A stretch of 64,000 nucleotides of DNA. Origin: UTCFX2 sp963827155 (GTDB lineage Bacteria > Chloroflexota > Anaerolineae > Anaerolineales > UBA4823). The notes beneath the pieces are model-generated. The model was not told the DNA's origin, made no database searches, and saw nothing but the letters and a program-made list of their open reading frames with translations. The position numbers were made by a program, and so were the translations under genes. This document shows, in pieces, positions 9,402-17,988 of this stretch (its first letter is position 1; every line of letters starts with the position of its first letter). The stretch spans positions 3,410,001 to 3,474,000 of the forward strand of contig CAWGZV010000002.1 in NCBI GenBank assembly GCA_963827155.1. Direction: 5' to 3'.

Positions 9402-9834
9402 TTAGAACTCCTCTTTGCTTCTTAGGCGTTTGATCTCCCCCCGCCTCCGCTTATGTTCCAGCCGCTTACGTTTCGATGCCATCGACGGCTTCGATCTCTT
9501 GCGAATCTTCGGCTTCTCGGCGGCGCGCCGGATCAACTGAAGCAGGCGGTCCACGGCATCCTGGCGGTTCTTCTCCTGGGTGCGAAACCGTTTGGCTTCA
9601 ATGACCAGGACGCCTTCCGTTGTAATCCGATTTCGAGCAAGATTGAATAATCGGCTTCGCACGTCATCTGGCAGTGAAGGCGAATTGGCTGCATCGAAGC
9701 GCAGTTGAGTGGCAGAATCCACCTTATTTACATTTTGACCACCTGGTCCGGAGGGCGCGCATATAGTGGAACTCCAATTCGTTCTCGTTGAGTAAGATTT
9801 CATCAGTCACTTCGATACTCGCAGCCGGAACCAT
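9402..9834 (-). CDS. arfB: peptidyl-tRNA hydrolase ArfB (YaeJ), frameshifted just before GGQ
   Basis: ArfB rescues stalled ribosomes by hydrolysing peptidyl-tRNA with a GGQ loop and anchoring a basic tail in the mRNA channel. The conserved block SGPGGQNVNKVDSATQLRF and the basic tail (residues with KRKRLEHKRRRGE) are clear. The true N terminus, MVPAASIEVTDEILLNENEL, starts at 9834 and reads up to FHYMR. It joins SGPGGQ only if one base is removed near 9756, next to a GGG run. The annotated-looking start at 9803 is therefore an artefact. It is convergent with the lut genes. Confidence 0.88.
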
Positions 9835-10014
9835 AAGACCATTTTAACACCTGCAATTTTTTCAAGAAAATGTTTAATATACTTCGGGTGCCCCACCAGC
9901 AACCTTTGATGCAATTAAACCTCAGAGCCCCCTGGTCCATCTCGCTCATCAACATAGGGTAAAATTGGGCTGCAGTCGGTTTCTTCCCAAAATTTTTCCG
10001 AAAAGGATCGCTAT

Positions 10015-10992
10015 TTGTTTGAAATCATGTTTCTTGGGACCTCGGCCTCAGCGCCTTCCGCCCGACGCGGCCTCTCGGCGCAGATTGTGATGCACGATGA
10101 GTTCCGCTTCCTGGTCGATTGCGGCGAAGGCACCCAACGCCAGATCATGCAGTCGGGTCTGGGTTTCAAGCGCTTGAACCGAATTCTGATCACCCATGGG
10201 CATCTCGACCACATCCTCGGTCTGGCTGGACTGCTCTCTACTTTTACCCGCTGGGAGACGATCGAATTGCTCGAGATTTATGCCGGCGCCACCGCCCTGG
10301 AGCGGATCCACGACCTGCTCTTCGGGGTAGTGCTGCGCGGCGCCCGCCCGCCGATGGAGATCCAGCTGCGCCCGATCGAAGCCGGCTTGATCATTGACGA
10401 GAAGGACTTTCAGGTATCTGCTTTTCCAGTCTTTCACCGGGGCTCCGATTCATATGGCTTCTTATTTGCAGAAAAACCCCGCCGACCATTTCTCCCCGAG
10501 CAGGCTAATGCGCTCGGGATTCCATCCGGTCCATGGCGCGGCGACCTGGTGGCGGGAAAACCCGTCCAGCTACCGGACGGGCGCCTGATCACCCCCGACC
10601 AGGTTTTGGGCGAGGTGCGCCCTGGCACAAGCCTGGTCCATGTGGGCGATGTCGGTCGAACCGCAGATCTCGAGCAGGTCTGCCAGGGCGCGGATGCCCT
10701 GGTGATCGAAGCCACTTACCTTGAGGAAGAAGCCCAAATGGCTGCAGAATTCGCTCACCTTACAGCCCGCCGCGCCGCCGAACTCGCCGTCCGCTGCGGC
10801 GTTGGGGCGCTCTTCCTTACCCACCTCTCGCGCCGCTACCGTGAGCGCGATGTGCTCGCAGAAGCGCGCCTCGTTTACCCTGCCGCGGTGGTCGCCCGAG
10901 ATTTTGACCATTTCCAGATCCGAAAAGGGGAAATGGTTAAAGTGAATGAAAAAAGCGGTCCGCCTTCGCTGCCGTTTCAGGATGAAGGCTGA
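10015..10992 (+). CDS. rnz: ribonuclease Z, tRNA 3' processing endonuclease
   Basis: RNase Z trims the 3' trailer from precursor tRNAs. This 325-residue metallo-beta-lactamase fold protein has the zinc motif HGHLDH at residues 61-66, the N-terminal FLGTSASAPSARRGL, and the late motifs LVHVGDVGRT and LFLTHLSRRY. The start is a TTG at 10015 preceded by GGAT; it gives MFEIMFLGTS, which matches the family N terminus better than the internal ATG at 10027. It stands alone between convergent neighbours. Confidence 0.94.
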   Translation: MFEIMFLGTSASAPSARRGLSAQIVMHDEFRFLVDCGEGTQRQIMQSGLGFKRLNRILITHGHLDHILGLAGLLSTFTRWETIELLEIYAGATALERIHDLLFGVVLRGARPPMEIQLRPIEAGLIIDEKDFQVSAFPVFHRGSDSYGFLFAEKPRRPFLPEQANALGIPSGPWRGDLVAGKPVQLPDGRLITPDQVLGEVRPGTSLVHVGDVGRTADLEQVCQGADALVIEATYLEEEAQMAAEFAHLTARRAAELAVRCGVGALFLTHLSRRYRERDVLAEARLVYPAAVVARDFDHFQIRKGEMVKVNEKSGPPSLPFQDEG

Positions 10993-11070
10993 GCCGCTAA
11001 ATCAAACGCTCCAGTTTTATACTATGGACGAAACAGATTGGCTGACCGAGAATCGCTGGTCCTGGAAAGC

Positions 11071-11710
11071 TCAGCGAAATCGCTCTTCTTTCCAGACATC
11101 CGCTTCATTATGATATCCGGCTTGCTCCCAGAATCCCAGCCGGTCCTGGGACATGAATTCCAGCCCCCGCAGCCACTTTGCGCCTTTCCACAAATACGGC
11201 GTTATCAATTCCTTCCGGTTGGGGATTGCGCCAACTACGCCGCGCAACGGGTAGCCATGATCGGGTGAGATCGGCTCGCCGTTGAAATGAGTTGCGAGCA
11301 GGAAGTTCTCCTGCAGCACAACATCGATAGGCAAATTGACCGTGAAGCCGTACTCCGCCACCTGCATCACAAATTTCGCGGTCGGGTTTCGGCTTTACCA
11401 ACCCCTGATCCACCAGCGTTCGCACCGAGACCCCTTCCCAGGTGGTGTCGAATTTGCTCCAGCGGGTCACGCAGTGCAGGTCCATCTCAGTTTTTGTTCG
11501 GGGCAGCTGGTTGAACTCATCCCAGCTCCAGCGGATTTCTTTCTCAACCTCGCCCCATATCCGTAGCTCCCAGGCTGCCGGATTGAAGCGTGGCACCGGA
11601 CCGTAATGCAGCACAGGGAATTTCTGGGTGAGCGACTGTCCGGGTGGAACCCGACCTTCGCGCTCCAGCCGCTCTTCATCTTCTCTCCGGCGCTTAAAAT
11701 CACTGAACAT
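11071..11710 (-). CDS. sulfite-oxidase/YedY-type molybdopterin oxidoreductase, frameshifted
   Basis: The N-terminal part (MFSDFKRRREDEERLEREGR, then FPVLHYGPVP and the Mo-ligand cysteine C80 in LHCVTRWS) matches the molybdopterin-binding domain of sulfite oxidase-like proteins. After KPKPD the sequence leaves the family. It resumes in the next frame as KFVMQVAEYGFTVNLPIDVV and HGYPLRGVVG, ending at 11071. One surplus base near 11380 explains this. The corrected protein is about 212 residues with no signal peptide, smaller than YedY. The substrate is unknown. It is convergent with rnz. Confidence 0.85.
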
Positions 11711-12019
11711 AGCTGCCTCCTGAATAAGCTGCGATTATATCAGAGCAGTTCGGTCAAAATTATTAACGGCATATATAATCTTGCGGATAAACCCCCGGTT
11801 TGTAGGTTAAGATCCGCAACCCCAAATACTCCTGGCTCAATAGATTTTCCCCTGATGTGAATTGACTTGCCTCGAAATAGGCGCGAAAATCAACATGGAA
11901 TTAAGTCGCTTCATCTTAATCAGAAAATTCCAGCAGTTGCCCTTTTGCCTATGAACCATCTATGCATTGTATTTCACTAAGCAGCATATGAGAGGATTTG
12001 GGATAATTGGAGGAGCCTA
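11711..12019. other. intergenic region with divergent promoters
   Basis: This AT-rich 309-bp stretch separates two divergent genes. On the minus strand a TATAAT hexamer lies about 30 bp before the 11710 start, but no well-spaced -35 is seen. On the plus strand GGAGGAG at 12009-12015 is the ribosome site for the GMC gene. I see no coding sequence or RNA gene. Confidence 0.5.
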
Positions 12020-13310
12020 ATGGATGATTTAACTAAAGATCACTATGATGCCATCGTCATCGGTTCAGGACCCGGCGGCGCGACAATCGCCCGCGATTTG
12101 ACCCGGCAGGGCAAGCGAGTGCTCATCCTTGAACGCGGCCACGGCAATCCGATTTGGGGGACCATCCGGCAGTCGTTCGGCTATTCTCTCATCCCCGGGC
12201 AGAGCCTGCTTTTCACTCCACAGATGCTTTCGCTGGTCCGCGATCGTCGCTGGGGGCAGCTCGATAAATTTCTATGCCACTGTCTTCGAGCCGCCTTACG
12301 AGATGTTTGAAAGCTGCGGCGTCGATCTCGCGCCTTATGTTAAGCGGGTGAACGCTGAGCTGCCGATAGCTCCTCTCTCGGATGATCTCATCGGCCCCGC
12401 CGCGAAGCGGATCAGCGCCAGCGCCCAAGATCTTGGATATCCCTGGCAGAAACTGCCGAAGATCGTCCACCAGGAGCTCTGCCGCCCGGAATGCGATAAA
12501 TGCACCATGGGATGCCCATACGGGGCTAAGTGGACGGCGCGAGAATTCCTGGATGAAGCCTGCGCCCAGGGTTCGGTCCTGATGACGAGGACGCAGGTCC
12601 AAAAACTGGAAATCGAGCATAATCGGGTAGAAACTGTCCTTGGACGGAGGGGCGGCCAGGAATTCAAGGCTTCTGCTCCGCTGGTGATCCTTTCCGCAGG
12701 CGGGATTGGTACACCGCTCATCCTGCGCCTCTCGGGGATTCCCGAGGCAGGCGATCGTTTCTTCTTCGACCCGCTGATGATTGTCAACGGCGTGGTAGAC
12801 GACCTGCAGGACGGCCGCGAGTTTCCAATGGCTGCGGGTCTCCAGGAGCGGAGCGAAGGTTTCATGCTCGCAGACCTGGTTTGGCCGAGATGGGTCTACT
12901 CCATCTTTACGGCTGAGGTCTTGGCCCTGGCTCATCTTAATAAGCACTCTCGGACGCTGCCGATCATGATCAAAATCAAGGACGATCTAGGAGGGCATCT
13001 CAGCAGACGAGGCGGCGTCCACAAGCGCCTGAATGATGCGGACCGCAGGAAATTTGTGCAGGGCGGTGAAATCGCCAGGAATATCCTGACCCATGCCGGA
13101 GCGCATGACATTTTCTCAACCTGGTATACCGCCACACATCCTGGCGGCACGGCGAAGATCGGGGAGGTGGTCGACGCAAACCTGAAGACCAGGTACGACA
13201 ATCTCTTCGTTTGCGACTGCTCGGTCATCCCTGAATCTTGGGGCCGTCCGCCGGTCACTACCATCCTTGCGCTTGGCACACGATTGGGAGAATACCTGCG
13301 AAGCTGGTAA
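12020..13310 (+). CDS. GMC-family FAD oxidoreductase, frameshifted
   Basis: The N terminus holds the FAD-binding motif VIGSGPGGATIARDL (glycines at about 15-20) and ILERG. After RDRRWG the protein continues in another frame as GSSINFYATVFEPPYEMF, which needs one extra G in the run of five at 12252-12256. The rest has the cysteine cluster CDKCTMGCPYGAKW, seen in long-chain alcohol oxidase-like GMC proteins. It ends with the substrate-domain motif THPGGTAKIG and the C-terminal VTTILALGTRLGEYL. The corrected length is about 430 residues. It probably oxidises an alcohol; the substrate is unknown. GGAGGAG is the ribosome site. Confidence 0.87.
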
Positions 13311-13328
13311 TGATGTTCAGCTTGCACC

Positions 13329-14015
13329 TCAGATCGTGAGGCTCTCTCCCGGTTTGAGCACCTGGACCGTGTGACCGGTCTCAGCCTGGACCTGCTTTGC
13401 CCATGCCAGAGGGTCCTGGGCGATCAATCCCCAGGTATCAAAGTGATAGGGCACCACGGTTTTCGCCTCAAGGAGCCTCACTGCCCGCAAGGCGTCGGCG
13501 GGACCCATGGTGAAGTTGTCGCCAATCGGGAGGAAAGCGAGGTGCAGGCCTTCTTCGCCGATCAAGCGCATGTCGCCGAACAACCCGGTGTCGCAAGCCA
13601 AATAGACCTTCTTGCCTTCATGATTGGTGAGCAAGAAACCACATGCCAGCCCCCCGTACGATCCATCTGGGAGGACGGAGCCATGCACTGCAGGGGTCAG
13701 CTTAAGGTAGCCGAATGGATGCATGTGGCCTCCACCCGGCTGCTGACCGTGGGTCTCGAGATTCTCATGGTTCCTGAGCCAATTGGCGATCTCGACGTTG
13801 GCGACCACAAGCGCCCCAGTCCGTTTTGCGATGGCGACGGTATCGCCGATGTGATCGAAATGGCCGTGAGAGAGTAGGATAAAATCCGCTTCCAACCGGT
13901 CTGGGGAGGCGCTTGCGGAAGGGTTCTCGGTCAGGAATGGATCGACCAGGATGCGATAGCCCTCGGACTCAATTGCCAGGGCGGCGTGACCAAGCCAGGT
14001 TACTTTACAGCTCAT
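13329..14015 (-). CDS. UPF0173 metal-dependent hydrolase (metallo-beta-lactamase fold)
   Basis: The 228-residue protein has the zinc motif HGHFDH at residues 50-55, the N terminus KVTWLGHAALAIES and the late motif VPYHFDTWGLIAQDP. These are typical of the YtkL/UPF0173 family of small metallohydrolases, whose physiological substrate is not established. It follows the YfcC-type carrier gene by 24 bp on the same strand and is convergent with the GMC gene. Confidence 0.92.
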   Translation of the reverse strand: MSCKVTWLGHAALAIESEGYRILVDPFLTENPSASASPDRLEADFILLSHGHFDHIGDTVAIAKRTGALVVANVEIANWLRNHENLETHGQQPGGGHMHPFGYLKLTPAVHGSVLPDGSYGGLACGFLLTNHEGKKVYLACDTGLFGDMRLIGEEGLHLAFLPIGDNFTMGPADALRAVRLLEAKTVVPYHFDTWGLIAQDPLAWAKQVQAETGHTVQVLKPGESLTI

Positions 14016-14039
14016 CGGAATCTCCTTCTAGAAGTGGGA

Positions 14040-15493
14040 TCAAAACGGCCCGTACCCGACCGCCACGCCGATCAGCAGGAATGCTGCTGTCGTCAGGACG
14101 ATCCAGAACCAGAGCCGCACCGACCAGCGCAGCCATTTTGAATAGCTGACCGCACTCAAGCCCAAGCAGATCAGCAGCACCGGGTTGGTCGGATATGCCA
14201 TGTTAGAAAAACCGTCTCCAAAGGCGTAGGCTGTGACGACCGTCTGACGGGTGATCCCGAGCATATCGGCAAGCGGGATAAGCAGCGGGATCAGCAGAAA
14301 AGCTTTCGCAGATCCAGAGGTGATTAAAAATTCAACCAGCAGGGTGGCAAAATACATGAGCAGGATCGCGGTGTAAGGGCTGAAATTCGCGAGGGCGATC
14401 GATATCTCATAAAGGATGGTATCCAGGATGCCGCCCTGGGTAATTATGAACTTGATGCTGGCAGCCATCAGGATCAGCGGGATCGCTGGCGCGATCCCGA
14501 TAATCCCTTCCCAGGCGGCCCGGATCACTTCTCGTCCTGAAGCGCCGCTCACAAGGGCGGCGGTGATCGATGCCAGCAGGAAGAGCAGCCCGATGATCGG
14601 CATCGAATATGCCGCTACAGCCGGGATAAACGGTGAAACCACCAGGACCAACAGAATAATCACAAGGAATCCGGCGAACAGCCGCACTGCTCTGGTAATC
14701 CTGAGGCTGGCAGATTGCTGACCAAGCTGAAAATGGGCATAACGCTCCCGGCTCAACTGGTCTTCGATAAACACCGGGGACCGATGCGGCTCGTGCTCAA
14801 TTCGCCGGGCGTAGCGCGTGAGGAAAAGGATGAAAATTGCATAGACCGTTGCGAAGATCACCAGGCGAACCAGCGCACCCGAAAAGAGCGGCAGGCCGGC
14901 CAGCTTCTGGGCAACGCCGATGGTGAACGGGTTGGTGATTGCCGCCGAAAAGCCCATATTCACGGCTAAGACGCTCATCCCTAATCCAACCAGGGCGTCC
15001 CACCCCAGGAAATAGGATAATGCCAGCATCAACGGTACAAGCGGTACAACCTCTTCGAAGATCCCAAAAAACGCCCCCAACGCCATAAAAAACAGCGAAA
15101 TGGTCCCCAGCAGCAGATACTTGCGGCCCGCGAAGGCCCCCACGATCCGGCTGACCACCGCGCTCAGCAGCCCGCTCTTCTCCAGCACCGCAAAACCCAC
15201 CCCAACCATTAAAGAAAAATGATGATCGTGATGATGATCAGCGAATCTGGGCCGAACAACACTTCGATCGGGGCCGTGAACCAGCGCCAGACGGGGTAAT
15301 CCTCTCCAGGCACCATTTCGTAGCTGAATGAGCCCGGCACGATCACCTCTCGGCCGTCGATTTCAGTGCGCAGGAAATGACCCGGGCGCACAACCCTGGT
15401 CAGGATTCCGGCCGCGATCATCATCACCAGCAGGATAATTACGGACTGCAGGAAGGACTTGGTACTGATTTGGGCGCCTGCTCTTTGCTCCAT
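14040..15493 (-). CDS. YfcC/DcuC-type membrane carrier, frameshifted
   Basis: This is a polytopic membrane protein of about 484 residues with roughly 12 hydrophobic segments. The first segment (residues after TKSFLQSVIILLVMMIAAG, then the PGSFSYEMVPG loop) is in one frame. The rest, from MVGVGFAVLEKSGLL, is in another. A missing base in the AT-rich run near 15210-15219 joins FL to LMVGVGF, a junction expected for YfcC proteins (pfam DcuC-like). Later motifs include NPFTIGVAQKLAGLPLFSG and TSGSAKAFLLIPLL. These carriers probably move organic acids or peptides; the substrate is unknown. Confidence 0.85.
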
Positions 15494-15789
15494 GCTGCAG
15501 CTCTCTCATTTTCTGGTTCTATGCTTCAGGACAGTCCGCTAGAGGTTTACAAAAACACTTTGGTGAAAATCCCGCTTAAAGCCTATTCGTTCCTCAAAAA
15601 AACGAATTGAAACGAATATGATTCTCGTTGAGATTTGGATTCAATATACTTCCTGCCTCACCTGCAGTCAAGCCGGAAACGCTAAAATCCCCTTTAAGTG
15701 CCCATCTACAAACCAGGGGTATACAAATTCAGCAATAGATCAAATAATCGCTCTACAATTGTGGATATATACCGAAAAGGAAAAATGCG

Positions 15790-16038
15790 ATGGATGTCGG
15801 GATCCGAGAGTTGAAACAGCGGGCAAGTGAGCTGATCCGGATGGTGCGTGAAGAGGGGCGTGAAATTCAGATCACGTATCATGGAAAGGTGGTAGCAAGA
15901 ATCTCCCCTGTGAAGCCGCCTCTCGCCGAGGAAAATGAGGCCTCCTGGCAAACCCTGGAACAGTTAGCGGTCGAAATTGGTCGCTCCTGGCCTGAAAGTG
16001 TGTCCGCGGTTGAAGCTATCGAGGAATACAGGTCATGA
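15790..16038 (+). CDS. Phd/YefM-type antitoxin
   Basis: The 82-residue protein begins MDVGIRELKQRASELIRMVR and continues with ITYHGKVVARISPV. This is the ribbon-helix antitoxin fold of the Phd/YefM class that represses its own operon and neutralises a partner PIN toxin. It overlaps the toxin gene by 4 bp (ATGA), the usual arrangement for translational coupling. The acidic C-terminal half would be the toxin-binding part. Confidence 0.9.
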   Translation: MDVGIRELKQRASELIRMVREEGREIQITYHGKVVARISPVKPPLAEENEASWQTLEQLAVEIGRSWPESVSAVEAIEEYRS

Positions 16039-16454
16039 CCCTTGGGGTGGTCGTGGACGCAAGCGTCTGGATATCGAGCCTTGTCTCAAAGGATGTGTTC
16101 CACCGTCAAAGCATTCTTTGGTTGGAGCAGCAGCGCCTGCAAGGGATTGAATTCCTAGCACCGGTGTTCGTTTTGGTCGAACTCGGAGGTGTGATCAGCC
16201 GGCAAACCGGGGATATAAAACGTGCTCAGAAGGCAGTCGAAACGATCAAGAGTTTTCCAGGACTGACCCTGTTGCGGACAAACGATTTGCTCGTCAATAT
16301 TGCTGTTGACCTTGCTGTTAAATTGGGGCTGCGCGAGGCGGATGCTTTTTATGTTGCCACCGCAGCCTATTTAAACCTTCCGTTGGCGACTTTTGATCAA
16401 GACCAGAGGAAGCGCGCAAAGAGTGTTCTCCGTGAGGTTATTACGCCTGGATGA
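16035..16454 (+). CDS. PIN-domain ribonuclease toxin (VapC-like)
   Basis: The 139-residue protein carries the PIN-domain acidic residues in VVDASVW, LVELGGV, LREADAFYVATAA and ATFDQDQ, all four in the expected order. These coordinate metal for RNA cleavage. VapC toxins typically cut tRNA or rRNA. The upstream 4-bp-overlapping gene is its antitoxin. No active-site residue looks lost, so the module is probably functional. Confidence 0.92.
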   Translation: MTLGVVVDASVWISSLVSKDVFHRQSILWLEQQRLQGIEFLAPVFVLVELGGVISRQTGDIKRAQKAVETIKSFPGLTLLRTNDLLVNIAVDLAVKLGLREADAFYVATAAYLNLPLATFDQDQRKRAKSVLREVITPG

Positions 16455-16513
16455 GAAAACAGCTTCAGTGCCGCTAGCAGAAGATTGCTTAGTGAGAAAA
16501 CGAACGGCCAGGA

Positions 16514-17866
16514 TCACTGAACAACCAGCCTCGCCGCCCTCAATATCGCCTCCAGACTCTTCGTCACATCCTGCTCAGTCGTTGCCCAGGAAGATACGCT
16601 GATCCGCATGGCGGTTTGACCCTGCCAGGTTGTGCCTGAGCACCAGCAAACACCTTCATCCTGCACCGCCTGGATCACCCGCCGGGTGGCTTCGGGGTCA
16701 CCGAACGAGACCAGCACCTGGTTCAGGCAGACCTCGTTGAGCACCCGGTATCCTGCCGCAGAAAGCTCAGACGCAAAGCGGGCGGCATAGTGGCATGAAC
16801 GCTCGACCAATTCGGCCAGACCAGTTCTCCCAAGCGAAAGCAGTGCCGCCCAGATTTCCACACCGCGCGCCCGGCGCGACATCTCGGGGGTGTAGTTCCC
16901 TGGCTCGCGCCGGTCGCCCTGGATGAGATAGGCGGCCTCATAGCTCAATGCCTTTCGCAGGTGGGCTTCTTCTCTGCAGATCACGATCCCACTATCGTAG
17001 GGTACATTCAGCCATTTATGGGCATCCAGCGCCCACGAATCCGCCTGCTCGACCCCACTGGCGAGATGGGCCCTTTCCGGCGCGGCGGCAGCCCAGAGCC
17101 CGAATGCACCATCGATATGCACCCATGCCCCTGCCTGCCTGGCAATTGGGCAGACATCAGCTGCCGGGTCGAATGCTCCGGTGTTCACATTGCCAGCCTG
17201 CAAGCAGATAATCGTACGATCATCGACCTCGGGCATCCGGACTGGAATCAAACGTCCCTGGCTGTCTACCGGAACGCGCAAAAGGCGCTCTCGGCCCAAC
17301 CCCAACATGCTGAGCGCCTTAAGCAAGCTGACATGCACCTCTTCGCTGACGATTACCGTGATAGGCGGGGCTCCAAACAGCCCATCCGCTTCCACATCCC
17401 AGCCGTGTCTCGCCAGGACGGCATGGCGGGCGGCTGCGAGGCCGCAGAAATTGGCCATCGTCGCTCCGGTGACCAGACCAACCCCGGCTTGAGAAGGCAG
17501 CCCCAACAGATCCAACAGCCAGCGGATTGCGACTTCTTCCAGCTTTACGGCGATCGGGGAAGCCACCCACATATCCGCCGGCTGGTCCCAGGCGCCTGCC
17601 AGCCAGTTAGCCGCCAGCGCGGCGGGCAGCGTCCCGCCGGTCACAAAGCCGAAGTAGCGCCCGCCGGTCGAAGCGACGGTCGCGGGCGAACCGATTTCGT
17701 CAAGCTTACGCAATACGGCTTCAGGTGGAGTGGGATTATCGGGAAGCGGCTGATCAAGCTCACCAAGCCGGGCGAGCGCTGCAAGGGTGGGAAAGACACT
17801 CCGCCGGTCCAGCCCAGTCAGGTAGCGGATGGACCGATCGGCGGCATTCATCAAGAGATCGCGCAT
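16514..17866 (-). CDS. group II PLP-dependent amino-acid decarboxylase family protein
   Basis: The 450-residue protein belongs to the aromatic-L-amino-acid/glutamate decarboxylase family. The PLP-binding lysine is K284 in DAHKWLN, the PLP-ring aspartate is D252 in HIDGAFG, and LVTGATMANF forms the phosphate region. It probably decarboxylates an amino acid, but the substrate loop is too divergent to name it. Other fold members of this class act as aldehyde-forming enzymes. It stands alone, next to the decayed AfsR fragment. Confidence 0.88.
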   Translation of the reverse strand: MRDLLMNAADRSIRYLTGLDRRSVFPTLAALARLGELDQPLPDNPTPPEAVLRKLDEIGSPATVASTGGRYFGFVTGGTLPAALAANWLAGAWDQPADMWVASPIAVKLEEVAIRWLLDLLGLPSQAGVGLVTGATMANFCGLAAARHAVLARHGWDVEADGLFGAPPITVIVSEEVHVSLLKALSMLGLGRERLLRVPVDSQGRLIPVRMPEVDDRTIICLQAGNVNTGAFDPAADVCPIARQAGAWVHIDGAFGLWAAAAPERAHLASGVEQADSWALDAHKWLNVPYDSGIVICREEAHLRKALSYEAAYLIQGDRREPGNYTPEMSRRARGVEIWAALLSLGRTGLAELVERSCHYAARFASELSAAGYRVLNEVCLNQVLVSFGDPEATRRVIQAVQDEGVCWCSGTTWQGQTAMRISVSSWATTEQDVTKSLEAILRAARLVVQ

Positions 17867-17916
17867 GGGCTGCTCCAGGAACCAGTCAAAGTAGAATTCA
17901 ATTGTAAGCGAATTTA

Positions 17917-17976
17917 GGCGAGGCGCTCGCCGTCGTGGACCAGTTCGAACTGCTCCAATTAGCTCACTTCAAGCAT
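17917..17976 (-). pseudogene. decayed copy of the AfsR-like gene's first 20 codons
   Basis: This 60-bp stretch matches 20876-20935, the start of the AfsR-like gene, at 55 of 60 positions, in the same orientation. Reading from its ATG it gives MLEVS, a TAA in place of TTA, then LEQFELVHDGERLA; the live gene has MLEVSLLGQFELVRDG. It starts 12 bp beyond the stop of the live gene. It looks like the remnant of a tandem second copy removed by deletion. Confidence 0.75.
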
Positions 17977-17988
17977 TAAATTCACCTG

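Noticed and set aside
16961..17917. A 318-codon plus-strand frame opposite the PLP decarboxylase
   Set aside because: Shadow frame; low-complexity translation and the opposite strand carries a complete enzyme.
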